Assembly: GCA_950295325.1 (NCBI GenBank)
Contig: OX485806.1
Span: 46,931,169 to 46,991,168 of the forward strand
DNA from: Polytrichum commune
Lineage: Eukaryota; Streptophyta; Polytrichopsida; Polytrichales; Polytrichaceae
Length of the DNA: 60,000 nucleotides
Reading direction: 5' to 3'
Below the pieces are notes generated by a model. It was given only the letters and a program-made list of their open reading frames with translations, was not told the DNA's origin and searched no databases. This document shows positions 22,811-33,377 of the stretch, one piece after another (positions within the stretch are counted from its first letter, which is position 1; every line of letters begins with the position of its first letter). The translations under genes and the position numbers were made by a program.

Positions 22811-25599
22811 TATGAGCCCAAAATGATGTGCTCACATGTGTTTTAGGATTACGGATGGGTAGCATCTAAGATTTGATATTTTAGGCATTCATTTAAAACA
22901 TAAAAAAAATGGAGTTGGTGTTTATATGTCCCTAGAAGTTTACAGGACTAAGAACACGTAACTAAGAAATTAGGAATTTAAGGGTTAGAGCTAGTGTTGT
23001 TAAAATTAGGGAATGCCCGGTTAATAACAAAAAGGGGTTGTGTTGCTTTAGTTACATGGTTCAGGCCGGGAATTGGCATTAGGACTAAAAGAGGATTTAG
23101 AATGTTGGTGACTAAATGTGTCGCAACCCTTGCTAACCCCCTTAGCAATCTTGCCAATTTTCAATTCTAGCAAAGGTTACGAGCGCTAACCATTCGCATT
23201 CCGCCATGCTAATGGTTAGCTCCTCTAACCCCGGACCTTATAGTTCATAGGAGGGAACCAACCCTCCTACTTTGCTTTAGGGACTCACCCCTTAATCGGT
23301 AACCCATTCCTAGATGTGGACTTCCATCCATGGAAGTCCAATCCCATGTTGATCATCGCGTTGCCGGAGCAACACTACAACAACCCGAACCATACTAGGC
23401 AACTATGGCCTCACATTGGGCCAATGCCCATGGAGGCCGTGCCGTTCGGCCTCGGGTGGGTGAGGCCACACCACCTCACCCATATAAGCCTCTAGGACTC
23501 TACACGGGGCCCCTACCCCACCGTCAACCAACCTCTTGTCTCTCCACCAAGAGTTGGGGCCAAGTGGACACTTTCCCTTAGCCGCTGCGCCTAGAAGCCC
23601 CCAGCAGCTTCAGACCATCATAACTTCCTTGTATGATGTCTGATTCTAACAAGCGACCACTCCATCTTCATCTACGCTTCACGTAGATGCCGATGGACTC
23701 CTCACTTGCCCTATTCAGGCAAGTATTGACCAAGTTATGCCTGTTTGAACCTTGGCAGTCCCGGGAATCACTCCCAGGCACTGCTGTACCAGGGCGCTGT
23801 CCCGGGACAGCGCCCCACTCAAATGGCCATAACTCCTAGCTCACACCTCCGCTTGAGGTGATCTTGAGCATTCTAGAATCACCACGCCATGAGCTACGCA
23901 TAGCTCATGGCCTTACCCTCATGCCTCCTAGTCTCCGTGGGTGGGAGGCGTTCCCAACGCCCGGGGCCCTCACCCACACTAGGATCACTTGGGCCCTCTC
24001 ACCAACGGCGCCACAAGTCCCGGGTGTCACTCCGGGGTCCCCCTTGTGCCCATGGTGTTTCGGGCACTCCTCATGGAGAGGTGCGCGACAAAATGGGTGT
24101 GGAATTAGTGAAGAATACTTCGGAAGGGGGTGCCAGGCTCCTAAACTCATGACTAAGCCGTGCCGGGGAGCTTATTAGCCGAATTGGGAGAACGTTGTAG
24201 CATGTTAGGAAGAGGTGGTTGGTTATCGTTCGGATTAGGCCCTGGATCCTCGGATCCAGGGGAAGGGGGCCCAAGGGTTCCTCGAGGAAGGACGAGGAAG
24301 AGTAGGGAAAGAGGGAGAGCGGCGCCGCAGCACAGGGGGAGGATTCCAGGAGCCAGGGCTGGGTCCCGAGCTAGGAAAGGATGGACAGCAGCATTGTTGC
24401 GGCTGCCAATGGTCCCTCAAGGGGGGAAGTCATGGGCAGGGAAGGAGCTGAATTGGAATGCAACCAGGGGAAAGGACTGAATGAGCACCAATAGCAGATT
24501 CAGGTTTGGCAGAAGGCATGCGAGGATCGAAGAATTGATGCGGTAGGGGATGCAGCTGGGATGAATGGGTTGCAATGCAGCTATTGGCATGCTGGTAGGA
24601 AGGAAACAATTGTAGTCACACGGCAAAAGAAGTGAGGGGGATTCTCAAGTCAAAGATGCAGGGGGGAGGTGGAATTCTCAGATTGAGGAGTTCTGCCGAA
24701 CAGTTGGAGGTTAAGTGTTGAAATTCGGGAGAGGGATGAAGTAATGTAAGTGTTGGAGGAATGGGAAGTGATTCAGGATTGCACTGCCCAAAATGCCAAG
24801 CCGACCTTGGGGAGAAGTGAATTGAATCCTCATTGCCACAGAGGCAGGGAGAGGTTGAGAGCTCGTGAGGAGTTCACATTGTGGTGTGAGGGCGCTGGGT
24901 ACATGGCTGCAGCCGCACAAGGAGTGGGTGGAGTCGGGCCAAACGGTGGATGGAGTGCGGCACAGCTGCGAGGCCGAAGTAGCTGACATTTTAGGGAGGC
25001 TTGGCTGGGCAGGAGGAAGTAACTGGGCACTGCGGGAACAGCAGGTGGGAGCGTGGCAGTCGGCTACCAAGGCCAGCAGGTCAGGGCCAGCAAGAGGGGG
25101 CATTGGGGATTCGAGGGTGATCCCTGCGACAGTGCAAAGTTGGGCCGAGTCCAGCTGGGGGGGGATAAATTGGTTAGAGCAGACTGTGTGGGATTGTGGC
25201 TGGAAGTGCCGGTGGGGAATGATGGTGTACCCATGGGAGTGGGTTAATTAAGACTTAATTAGCTTTTGATGGGTGGTGAAGGGAATGCCCAACAAACCAT
25301 CTGATTAGGGTGTGTTTTAATTGTGGGGGAGGTAATTGGTGGGTATTAGTGATAGGGGTGTTGAGTGCGTCCTAAGTAGACTAGGGGTAAGAGTATAGCA
25401 ACACCACTTAAGGAGTAAGCATTTCTAAATGCTTGTAAGGGTGTTCTAACCCTCTTGTTAGTAAAATTTTAAGTGTTGGTTGACATTGTTAAGTATGGAA
25501 TGGAAGGGTTCATTGATTGGACAATATTAGTTGATCACATGTGAATCCCAAATCTTCACCCAGACTACGACGCATAAGGGTGGGGGTTTGTGGCTGACC
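22811..25599 (+). repeat. LTR-C-related 5' LTR, interrupted by a solo LTR-A
   Basis: The start (tatgagcccaaaatg, with a mutated TG) and the end (ggactacgacgcataaggg-type terminal block, then gtggctgacc) correspond to the ends of LTR-C at 7033 and 55770. A primer-site-like sequence follows at 25604 with the same 4-bp spacing as at 57426. After removal of the LTR-A at 23119-24090 the LTR is about 1.8 kb. The middle (24100-25260) is G-rich and carries many spurious ORFs on both strands. No target duplication was matched to a 3' partner. Confidence 0.72.
23119..24090 (-). repeat. Solo LTR-A, TSD AAATG
   Basis: A 972-bp unit begins TGTCGCAACC and ends GCGCGACA, with AAATG at 23114-23118 and at 24091-24095. 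It is close to the LTR of the complete element and inverted relative to it. There is no primer site or internal region. Confidence 0.94.
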
Positions 25600-26538
25600 T
25601 AAATGGTGCGTCCGCCAGGAGTGAAGCGGAATTAGGAGACAAGACTTGGAGGCGAGTAGGAAAGACTTGGAGGCATGAACTTGTCAGAAAGGAATGAACA
25701 CTTGGTGTTGGATAAGTGTTCACATAGGTTTTCAAATTTTGAAGTTGATTATATTAGTTGCATTTCAATTCTTTCCTTGGAATGAATTGCATTTTTCAAT
25801 TATGCATTTTGTTTTGAGGAAGGAGTGCGGCTTGAGGTAATTTCCTAAACTTTATTGGGAATGGCATAAGGACATAACATCAAGCTTGCTATTATTAGCT
25901 CACTAAAACCTTAGAGGGATAATTAAATTTAGGAAGAGTTAACTTTGATGCTCACCTTTGGGTGAGTCTCCAAGTTAGGGAATTTTTGAATTGATGTGTA
26001 GACTAGAATTATTAGCTTAGAGTTGTTGTGTTGATGTCACATTGAGTCACGGTCGAAGGCGAGTGCTAACGTGCAGGGGGGAAACGAATTGCTTGAGCTA
26101 TGACATTCTTCAAAGTGAAATTGCTAATTAATTAAGGAAGGATTTTAGTACTTGTCTTTGTCGTTATCCGTTGTAGAGGGTAATTCCCTAGTCATCGCAT
26201 TGTGTTGGAGACGAGAGGGTGATGCCTAAGTCTTTAATGCAGTGCATGGCGAAGGTCAGCCCCTCACTTTCGGTATTGTGGTGAGTGCCAATTTGAGGAA
26301 AAATGCGGAGGTGATTCTCCGCCTTGACTAAGAATTGGTATGAACATGCCTATCCCATGTTTGGGATTTTTCACTTAAGTGGGGTTGCAGGTTCTCTTCC
26401 TCACCTCCTCAATTTTTAATTACACCAAGATAAGTGAAAACTTTAATGAGTGAAGGTAGTGAGGGGTATGTTTGGTCAAGTGAGGGTTGATCGATTCCTT
26501 ATGGAATACAAGGTAAGACTCGATCTCAAAAACCAAGG
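25600..26538 (+). other. Primer-site-like sequence and untranslated leader of LTR-C-type gypsy element
   Basis: TGGTGCGTCCGCCAGGAG at 25604 sits 4 bp after the LTR and is near-identical to the same site at 57426. It would pair with the CCA end of a host tRNA that I did not identify. The following about 900 bp match the leader at 57444-58331 in blocks such as 'gaggaaggagygcggc', 'tgtagagggtaattccc' and 'aagtggg.ttgcaggttct'. It has no ORF. Confidence 0.7.
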
Positions 26539-27090
26539 TTGAAATTAGGAATAGATAAAGTTACACCTAGGAGAAGATCATCTAGGATTTTCGAAGTTGT
26601 GGAAGAAGTTGGAGTTAGATTAGAAAATTGCTTGAATGTGGAGCCTAGTGTTAGTTCGTTGTTAGGAATAGTAGAGGAAGAGGCTCAAGTTAAGAATGAG
26701 GAAACTCTTTCTAAGTTGGGTGGCGAGATATCGTCAAACACTGATACACTTAGGGAAGGCATTTCAATAGAAACTAATAGATATATTGGAGTGGATACAC
26801 ATGTCACCATGGCTCAGGATGGAGGCGGAAACGGGCCCATACCACCTGTAGACCCCATTGACCCATTAGTTAGGCCGAGAGGTCTACCAATTGTGGTTCC
26901 ACAAAACTTGGCGGCAGTGGACATGCCATCCCACCTCCCTAAGTTTTATGGAACTAAAGATGCGGATCCATCTAGGCACATGAAGAGGTACATTGAGAGG
27001 TTGGCTAGTTTGCTTGTGACTAATCAGGGGTATTGGTTGGTTTGGTTCCCTACCACCTTAGAGGGTGAGGCTTATGAGTGGTATAGAGAT
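26539..27090 (+). pseudogene. Gypsy gag, N-terminal part (split by Mutator-like insertion)
   Basis: It encodes an N-terminal leader and then the capsid-like gag start ('MPSHLPKFYGTKDADPSRHM', 'GYWLVWFPTTLEGEAYEWYR'), closely matching the intact gag at 58332-59801. The frame is broken exactly at 27090 by the 10.5-kb transposon and resumes at 37602. Gag forms the virus-like particle around retrotransposon RNA. Confidence 0.9.
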
Positions 27091-27190
27091 GAGGGAAGCT
27101 ATCTTATAAGCGATGAGCAATGAGCAGTGAGCGGTGAGCAGTAAGACATGAGCGGTGAGCAATACGACATGAGCAGTGAGCGATAATATA
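27091..27190 (+). repeat. Left terminal inverted repeat with heptamer array
   Basis: After GAGGGAAGCTATCTTAT the sequence is a run of 7-bp units of the form TGAGCRR (TGAGCAA, TGAGCAG, TGAGCGG and decayed forms) reaching about 27182. The first about 38 bp pair with the right end. Such subterminal repeats often serve as transposase binding sites; that role is inferred. Confidence 0.8.
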
Positions 27191-27432
27191 TGAATAATGA
27201 ATTCAAAAATAGTAAAGGTGCACGGATTTAGGGTATATGAACTAAATATAGTACTACATGAATTGAAGATTTTCAAATGTAAAGAGTTCAAATGAAGCAA
27301 GAAATAATCGTATTACCGTGGATCATTGGAAATACTTCCAGTCCATTGCTAATTTTTATTATAACAATCCAAACCAAAATATGTCATTTTTTGACATTCA
27401 AATATATGGTATTTAATAGACCATTTGCAATA

Positions 27433-30400
27433 CTATTCACACTCTACAATACCAGCAAGTTCAAGTAGTCGCATGACCTCGTTATAGGTATATGTAGGTG
27501 CATGAATGAACTTGTCACTCTCGTAATCCACCTTGCACAAAAATCTAAACACATAATAAAGATGTTTACAATACACCCATTTTCCTTTCTTTTCCAATCA
27601 TGAGAGGACATTTTCGTGAAATCCGGGCATGTGCAATGCGGGATGTCGCCAATTGTGACATGGTATGTGATATCTTGCTTGGAGACAATGTTGATTATCA
27701 CTCCAAAGCCCGGATATGGAATGGCAGTGACTCCAACCACATAGTAACCCTCCATGAGTCCGATACTCTCCCATTTGTTTTTGTGATCTGCTAGCGGTGT
27801 TGTTGGATTACGATGCACTGTCTTCCCAAACCTGAATGTAGGGTGGGCATCCGGGTTTAATGGCATAGAAAAATGCGAGCGAGAGATGGGGAGAGTTGCA
27901 ATTGTTGAAAGCCTACGACGAGGGGACAATGTCTCCCTCTGCCGTAGTTGAAATCCAGCATCTTCAAGTGCCAAAACATCCTCTCTTGATAGATTGGTAC
28001 CTATCTTCACCGGCCACGTATTGGGTACTATAGGCTAGTCCAACATATATTTCTTTTTACTGCCACTCACACAACGCTTGATGTCGTCAGGGCAAAACCA
28101 AAATTCATACTCCACATTGTTGGGAGATCGAAATTCCTTCCTGAGCCCTTTGTATGTTGGGGCAGGTGTGCCATGTTTCCCAGTCCCGATTTTAGCATTG
28201 CACATAGTCCCTGTAATGGCCTGCAGTGCCCAACATCGTTTGGCTGAGTTGGATGGTAATCTTGCAATGTGCCAGTTGGAAGCAAGACAATCAGTCTCTA
28301 ACACGGATGTAGTATGAGCCACACCATGAATTGCAGAACTCAACGATTCCTCTATGCGTTGACGAGTTACTCGGGTATTGGGACGAGGAATGGAATAGTT
28401 CACTTTGTCGGGTCGATGAGAGTCACAATCAGCACCCGGTGGTAGGTTGAGTTTGCGTTTGGTGGAACCAAAGAGTTCTGACCCTTCCAATGCACAATCT
28501 CTAGTGTTAACATCTTCTACCCCTGGATAAGACTTCATGGCATCAGCCAACATTTTTGGATTTCCACACTTGGCAGCTGCTTTGAGTTTCAAGGAGGCCG
28601 AATCAGGACCTTTACCATCAGACCCCCCCTTTCAACCATGTCCGGTAATTTGCAATTTGCATGAAGGCACGGATTATGTCGTCCACTATAGCTTCATATA
28701 AACAAGTCATCTTGTTGCCGGACTGTTGGAGCCATTTGTTGTGTACAGTCTCTGCAAGGTTGCATGTTGGCATTCCCGCACGCTCTTCTATTGTCATATC
28801 CTATGAACAACACAGAAAGACAAATATAAGAAAAATATAAGATATATTACATTGAGTAATGAAGTTTGATATGTACTTACAAGTAGCATATGGCCACCCC
28901 ATTGTCTGTAACGAAAGTGCCAAAATCCCAACCACTCTGAAAGGCCAAGGATGCTTTCTTCGGAGGCAGCTCCAGATGACAACCACCAAGAACGAATCAC
29001 ATGGTACTTGGTCTCAGCGTCATCCATTGTTTTCGCGTTTTTGTAATCCTTGCATATTTGTTTGTGTTGAAATTGCAAGGATGGTTTGATATATTTTTGG
29101 GTCACCTTATCCAAGCTTGCGGACCAATGGAAAAGACATGTACGCTCACGTGCAACCATGGGTAGACTTGGATCACCATCCCCGTAAATCGCCCTCACCG
29201 CATTCCAATTAGCTTGAGCACTATCAGCCATAAACCCTTTGAAGTTTACGTTTGGTACACCATTTTCTGCCATGACAGCATTCAAATTTTTCCAAAAGAG
29301 AATTTGTGCTGCACCATCTTCAGATTGCATGTCACAACACGCAATAGTCAACACTTTACAGTATCGATTGTCGTACACATGGCAAGCCATGGTCGTCCAG
29401 TCCTTCAAACGTTTGACATGGTCAAACATAATCCATGAATTCTCCATATTCCCACCGACTTGCATCCTCTTCACAAGCTCCACACCACTACCTGGAAGAT
29501 CTACAGACATCTTGAAAATATACACTTTGTCCTTTGACTGCCCTGGGAACCGACTACCATGGACGAATTTGAAAGCAGAGTTGTCTTTGAGCGCCATAAT
29601 ACTATCCATAGTTCCCATTCCACTACGCAAAAAACGCTTTGATCCAGATACAAAGTTACGACAATTTGGAGACATAAGAGTGCTGAATTTGTCCATGACG
29701 ACCTTTAGGGATGAACCGACCAAGTGATGGCCTTCGACATTTGCGGGAGATTTGAGAAGGTAATCGGCCAAGAATTGTTTGCTCGCCGCCATAACTATGG
29801 CTGAATTTTTTGCTGTGGGTGTTTTCAATACTTCATTTGCAACGCATTGGTATGCCATGTCCAATGATTCACGGCATGTGCCATTGGCCACAAGGTGATC
29901 ATGTACACCAAGTTGAATGCAAACTCTGTACATTCCAACGGATGTAGAGTGGATGTATATGATTCGAGCATTATACAAAGCAATGCACACAGGTGTGGAA
30001 CGACATACCTTACACTCGACAGTGGACTTAGTAGGGGGAACAACACCCACAGCAAATGGGATAGGAGTTGAACCGGCCCATTCAGTGTTGTTCCGGAGGC
30101 CCCCATTGCGATTCATGTAATCACAGTAGTCATTATGACATTGGAGATGACCAGCACAAGTAGAGCGCCGGAAGGACAGTTCAAAGTCATTTTGGATATT
30201 CGTGGTTTTGGTGGTGCACCAAGGGTGACCATCGCACTTCTTGTCCATGCCGTCCATTTAGCGACCATACGTACTTGGAGTTTTGAGTGCCACAAGAGGC
30301 AAGACAAACAAAACATGACCATTAAAAGAAGATGGTAAGTACTTGACTTCACAAACATCTATACTGTCAAAATCAATGGATGCAAGATCGGACTTTGATC

Positions 30401-31016
30401 TTTTTCTTGACTTTGTCAGCTTCAAGGCATCAACCATAGTCAACCCTGTAGATGAAGATGAAGGGTGTAGTGGAGGACGTTGAGAAGGTGAAATTTGGGG
30501 AACCACCTTCTTGTACATAAGACTGCAAGGGGATTTGGCTACATGTATAGGAAGTTGGGAAGGAGTAGAATGAACAATTCTAAATGGAAATGGCGATGTG
30601 TTTGAAATATCAACATATGCACAAATATCATCTTCTGAATCTGATAGCACAAACACACTATCATCAAGGGGTTCCACCTTAACAAGTGTGATAGAGGGAA
30701 TTTGAACTGTGGATGTACCGGATTCGTTTGTCAAAATGATAGTTGAAGTTTGCATCTGAGATTCAGAAAGTCCTATCATCCTAAATGAACCAGGTCCTAA
30801 GATCCACATAAAACCAACATCAGTTCTATTTTTTGGAACCAAAATCGTTTCATACACCTCTCCATCTGCAGAGTACATCTCATGCTCTAAATACATGATT
30901 CCTATCTGGAGGTTGAATCTCAAACTAAATAAATCCTCTGAAACACTCACATGACCATCATCTTGGAGTGGCAAGATGAAGGGAACAAAAGGTCCATGAG
31001 CTCTAATGGTAGCCAT
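27433..31016 (-). pseudogene. Mutator-like (MULE) transposase with SWIM zinc finger, decayed
   Basis: Transposase of the host transposon. The N-terminal part (31016-30261) is Ser/Pro-rich. A Cys/His-rich region follows ('CAGHLQCHNDYCDY', 'CKVCRSTPVC'). The core shows 'ACCDMQSEDGAAQILFW' (about 29292-29342), 'GFMADSAQANW' (about 29207) and 'CLFHW' (29124-29138), a DDE arrangement of Mutator type. The C-terminus has a SWIM finger: 'HCTCPDF' at 27624-27638 and 'YCKH' at 27562. An intron with GT..AG ends fits 28800-28882. Defects: in-frame stops at 30258 and 28035, a frameshift in a G run near 28625, and a 1-bp frameshift near 27600 that separates the two halves of the SWIM finger. It ends at TAG 27433. 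The copy cannot make a full transposase. Confidence 0.85.
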
Positions 31017-31538
31017 AGAAAATCAAAAGAACATATAAACAACACATCACAAAAATATAGGGTGAATGTTGCTTTTGTATAGAGTTGTGTGAGGAAATGA
31101 ATGGAAATGAAAACGTGTGATACAATAATGGATGGAGATGAAAGCGTGTGATACATAGCATCTAATAATACAGAAGTGGACATTATACAATAATAGTCAG
31201 AGAATATTTACGAGCAGGATATACATAAAATGGCGTCAAATACTAAAAGTATTGGTAGAAATTTAAAATATATATGTGTGGATTGACGTAGATGTAGAAA
31301 GAATTAAAATTGGTTGGAAAAATAAATTATTGATCATTATGAATAGAACAAAGTATGTGTCAGAAATTTTTGGCGAATATAACAAAAATAAACACATAAT
31401 GACAAACGCGTCGAAATATCTCATTCATTGAACGCCAATTAGAACATGTAATCGTAATATACGCCGGATTTTGTAAGATAGATACATTGGAAGAATAAAT
31501 GATAGTACCTGATAGAAAATATATCATAGACACCAACG
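31017..31538. promoter_or_regulatory. Divergent intergenic region, likely bidirectional promoter
   Basis: It lies between the start codons of the transposase (minus) and the cargo gene (plus). It is AT-rich with 'tataaa'-like and 'aaatatatat' tracts and a local duplication of 'tgatggagatgaaagcgtgtgatac'-type sequence near 31108-31158. The regulatory role is inferred from head-to-head layout only. Confidence 0.45.
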
Positions 31539-31924
31539 ATGGTGGACGATGTAGAGAGAACACCCGTAAGGCTGAAGAGAAGACGTAGGAAAGCTTTGTA
31601 TTTCACTTCCGAGAAAAAGAGGTTCAGACTGAGTGTGGGAAAGAAGAATGCAAATAAGGAAAGAAAAAGAAACTTGTTGACTACGGTAGAAGAAACTGTG
31701 AAGACATTGGATTTTGATGCGATGGAGGATGATGAAGGTGCAAAGAGCAAAGAAGTTGTAGACGATCGTATATCAGAGTCCGAATTGAAGACGGGTTCAA
31801 AGAAGACGACAAACAAAAAGGTAAGACAGTGCAACGTTCACATAATTTGATAGTGCATAAGTTGTAAGTTAGAATGGAGAACCTCGTACGTTCACTCACA
31901 TGTCATGTAGTAGCAATTTATAGA

Positions 31925-32335
31925 GGTTATAAATTGGAGAGGAGAAACCCTATACGTTAATGCACAGCAGCACAAGGTATATAACAGAAATTTAGGAAGG
32001 CTAGAAGTCAGGAGGAAAACGCACAGGGTTTATAAGAGCAACTTAGGAGGCGAGAAGTTGGGAGGTAAAACCCTGTACGTTAACGCATAGGGTTTATAAG
32101 AACAACTTAAGGAGGCCAAAAGTTGGGAGCTAAAACCCTGTGTGTTAACGCACATGGTTTGTAATAGCAACTTAGGAAGGCCAAAAGTTAGGAGGAGAAA
32201 CCCTGTGCATTAACGCACAGGGTTTGTAAGAGCAACTTAGGAGGCAAAAAATTGGGAGGAGAAACCCTGTGCGTTAACGCACAGGGTTTGTAAGAGCAAC
32301 TTAGGAAGGCCAAAAGTTGGGAGGTAAAATGACTA
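31925..32335 (+). repeat. About 64-bp tandem repeats each carrying a 22-bp palindrome
   Basis: About six units read 'gtaagagcaacttaggaa', then 'ggccaaaagttgggagga', then a palindrome. The best palindrome is perfect: 32265-32286, arms CCCTGTGCGTT and AACGCACAGGG. Earlier units (from about 31946) carry mutated arms. The array is inside the predicted first intron of the cargo gene. Confidence 0.88.
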
Positions 32336-32734
32336 GGAGAGCCTAAAAGTAAAACAAATATCTATTGTATGAATTTAAATCGATGTTCAGAGCGTAGGAG
32401 CAAAAAAACTATTCAAAACGGGGTTAGAATGCAAGAAATGAGAAATATGTCTACTCAAGTATTCATACAATACGTTATAGGAGCTAGAAAATGACCCAAA
32501 ATAGCATAATTGTTTTTTGCCCCGAAACCCAAATCTACGAGGTGGCCCAAAACAAGGAAATAGATAGACGAATGAGAAAAGAAAATGATTTCAAACCAAA
32601 ACAAAATATGAGAAGAATTTGTAGGTACGGAGATTTAGATAATATAGCATATTTTTGTTTTTTTTTACCCCATTAGCATTTTTTCCAGATTTTACAAGTT
32701 TTGGCAGATCTACCAATTCCAGACCCTATGCAAA

Positions 32735-32895
32735 TTGGCCCTGTGCGCTAACGCACAGGGTCTATGCACTAACGCACAGTGGTCTCAAAGTTGCCAGCGC
32801 AGACCCTGTGCGTTATCGCACAGGGTCTACTTGCCTAGCTAGAGGCTTCGCAAAGTTGGGCAAGTAAACCCTTTGCGTTAACGCACAGGGTCTAC
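32735..32895 (+). repeat. Second cluster of the same CCCTGTGCG palindrome family
   Basis: Three or four further copies (about 32737, 32757, 32803, 32868), all with arms CCCTGTGCG/CGCACAGGG and slightly varied centres (ctaa, ttat, ttaa), are set in unrelated surrounding sequence. The reuse of the palindrome in a different tandem context suggests that it, not the spacer, is the maintained element. Confidence 0.82.
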
Positions 32896-33123
32896 GCTGG
32901 CAACTTTCTCGTGGCTATGCGGGGCCATGAAGAGCCACGCTAAATATGGCTGCAAGGACGAGTAGTATAAATTGCCACACCCCAAAGCATTCAGTCTTTT
33001 TTCTCTCATCTGTCGGACCTGAGCTTGTCGCTGCAAGCTCTCTCATCTACAGGTGCAGTACAAGGTTTGTTTGCACTTTCATGATGACTGGGTAATTGCG
33101 CATAATCAGGCGTAAATTGCGGA

Positions 33124-33377
33124 CAGTTTGGGTCGTTCAACCCAAACTGTGAGCATGGTTTGGGATGCTCGACCCAAACTGTGAGCATGGTTTGAGTCGC
33201 TCGACCCAGACTGTCTGTCAAGTTTGGATCGAACGACCCAAACCACGCTCACAGTTTGGGTCGAGCGACCCAAACCACACGCAGAAAGTTTGGATTGTTC
33301 GACCCATACTGGCTGTAGGCGGTTTGGGTCGCTCGATCGAAACCGCGTGGACAGTTTGGGTCGTTCGACCCAAACCT
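33124..33377 (+). repeat. Array of eight GTTTGGGTCG palindromes at about 32-bp spacing
   Basis: Palindrome starts are at about 33124, 33157, 33189, 33221, 33252, 33287, 33321 and 33352. Each has left arm GTTTGGGTCG, a 2-bp centre and right arm CGACCCAAAC, with scattered mismatches that sometimes affect both arms. Spacers of 7-12 bp are short and mostly 'gtgagcatg'-like or GC-rich. It lies 230 bp before predicted exon 2 of the cargo gene. Confidence 0.9.

Noticed and set aside
24160-25251. Several 60-130 aa ORFs on both strands
   Set aside because: They overlap one another in G-rich LTR sequence and none resembles a protein family.
33124-33377. CRISPR array
   Set aside because: Repeats are palindromic and regularly spaced, but spacers are only 7-12 bp and similar to one another, there are no cas genes, and the context is a eukaryotic transposon.
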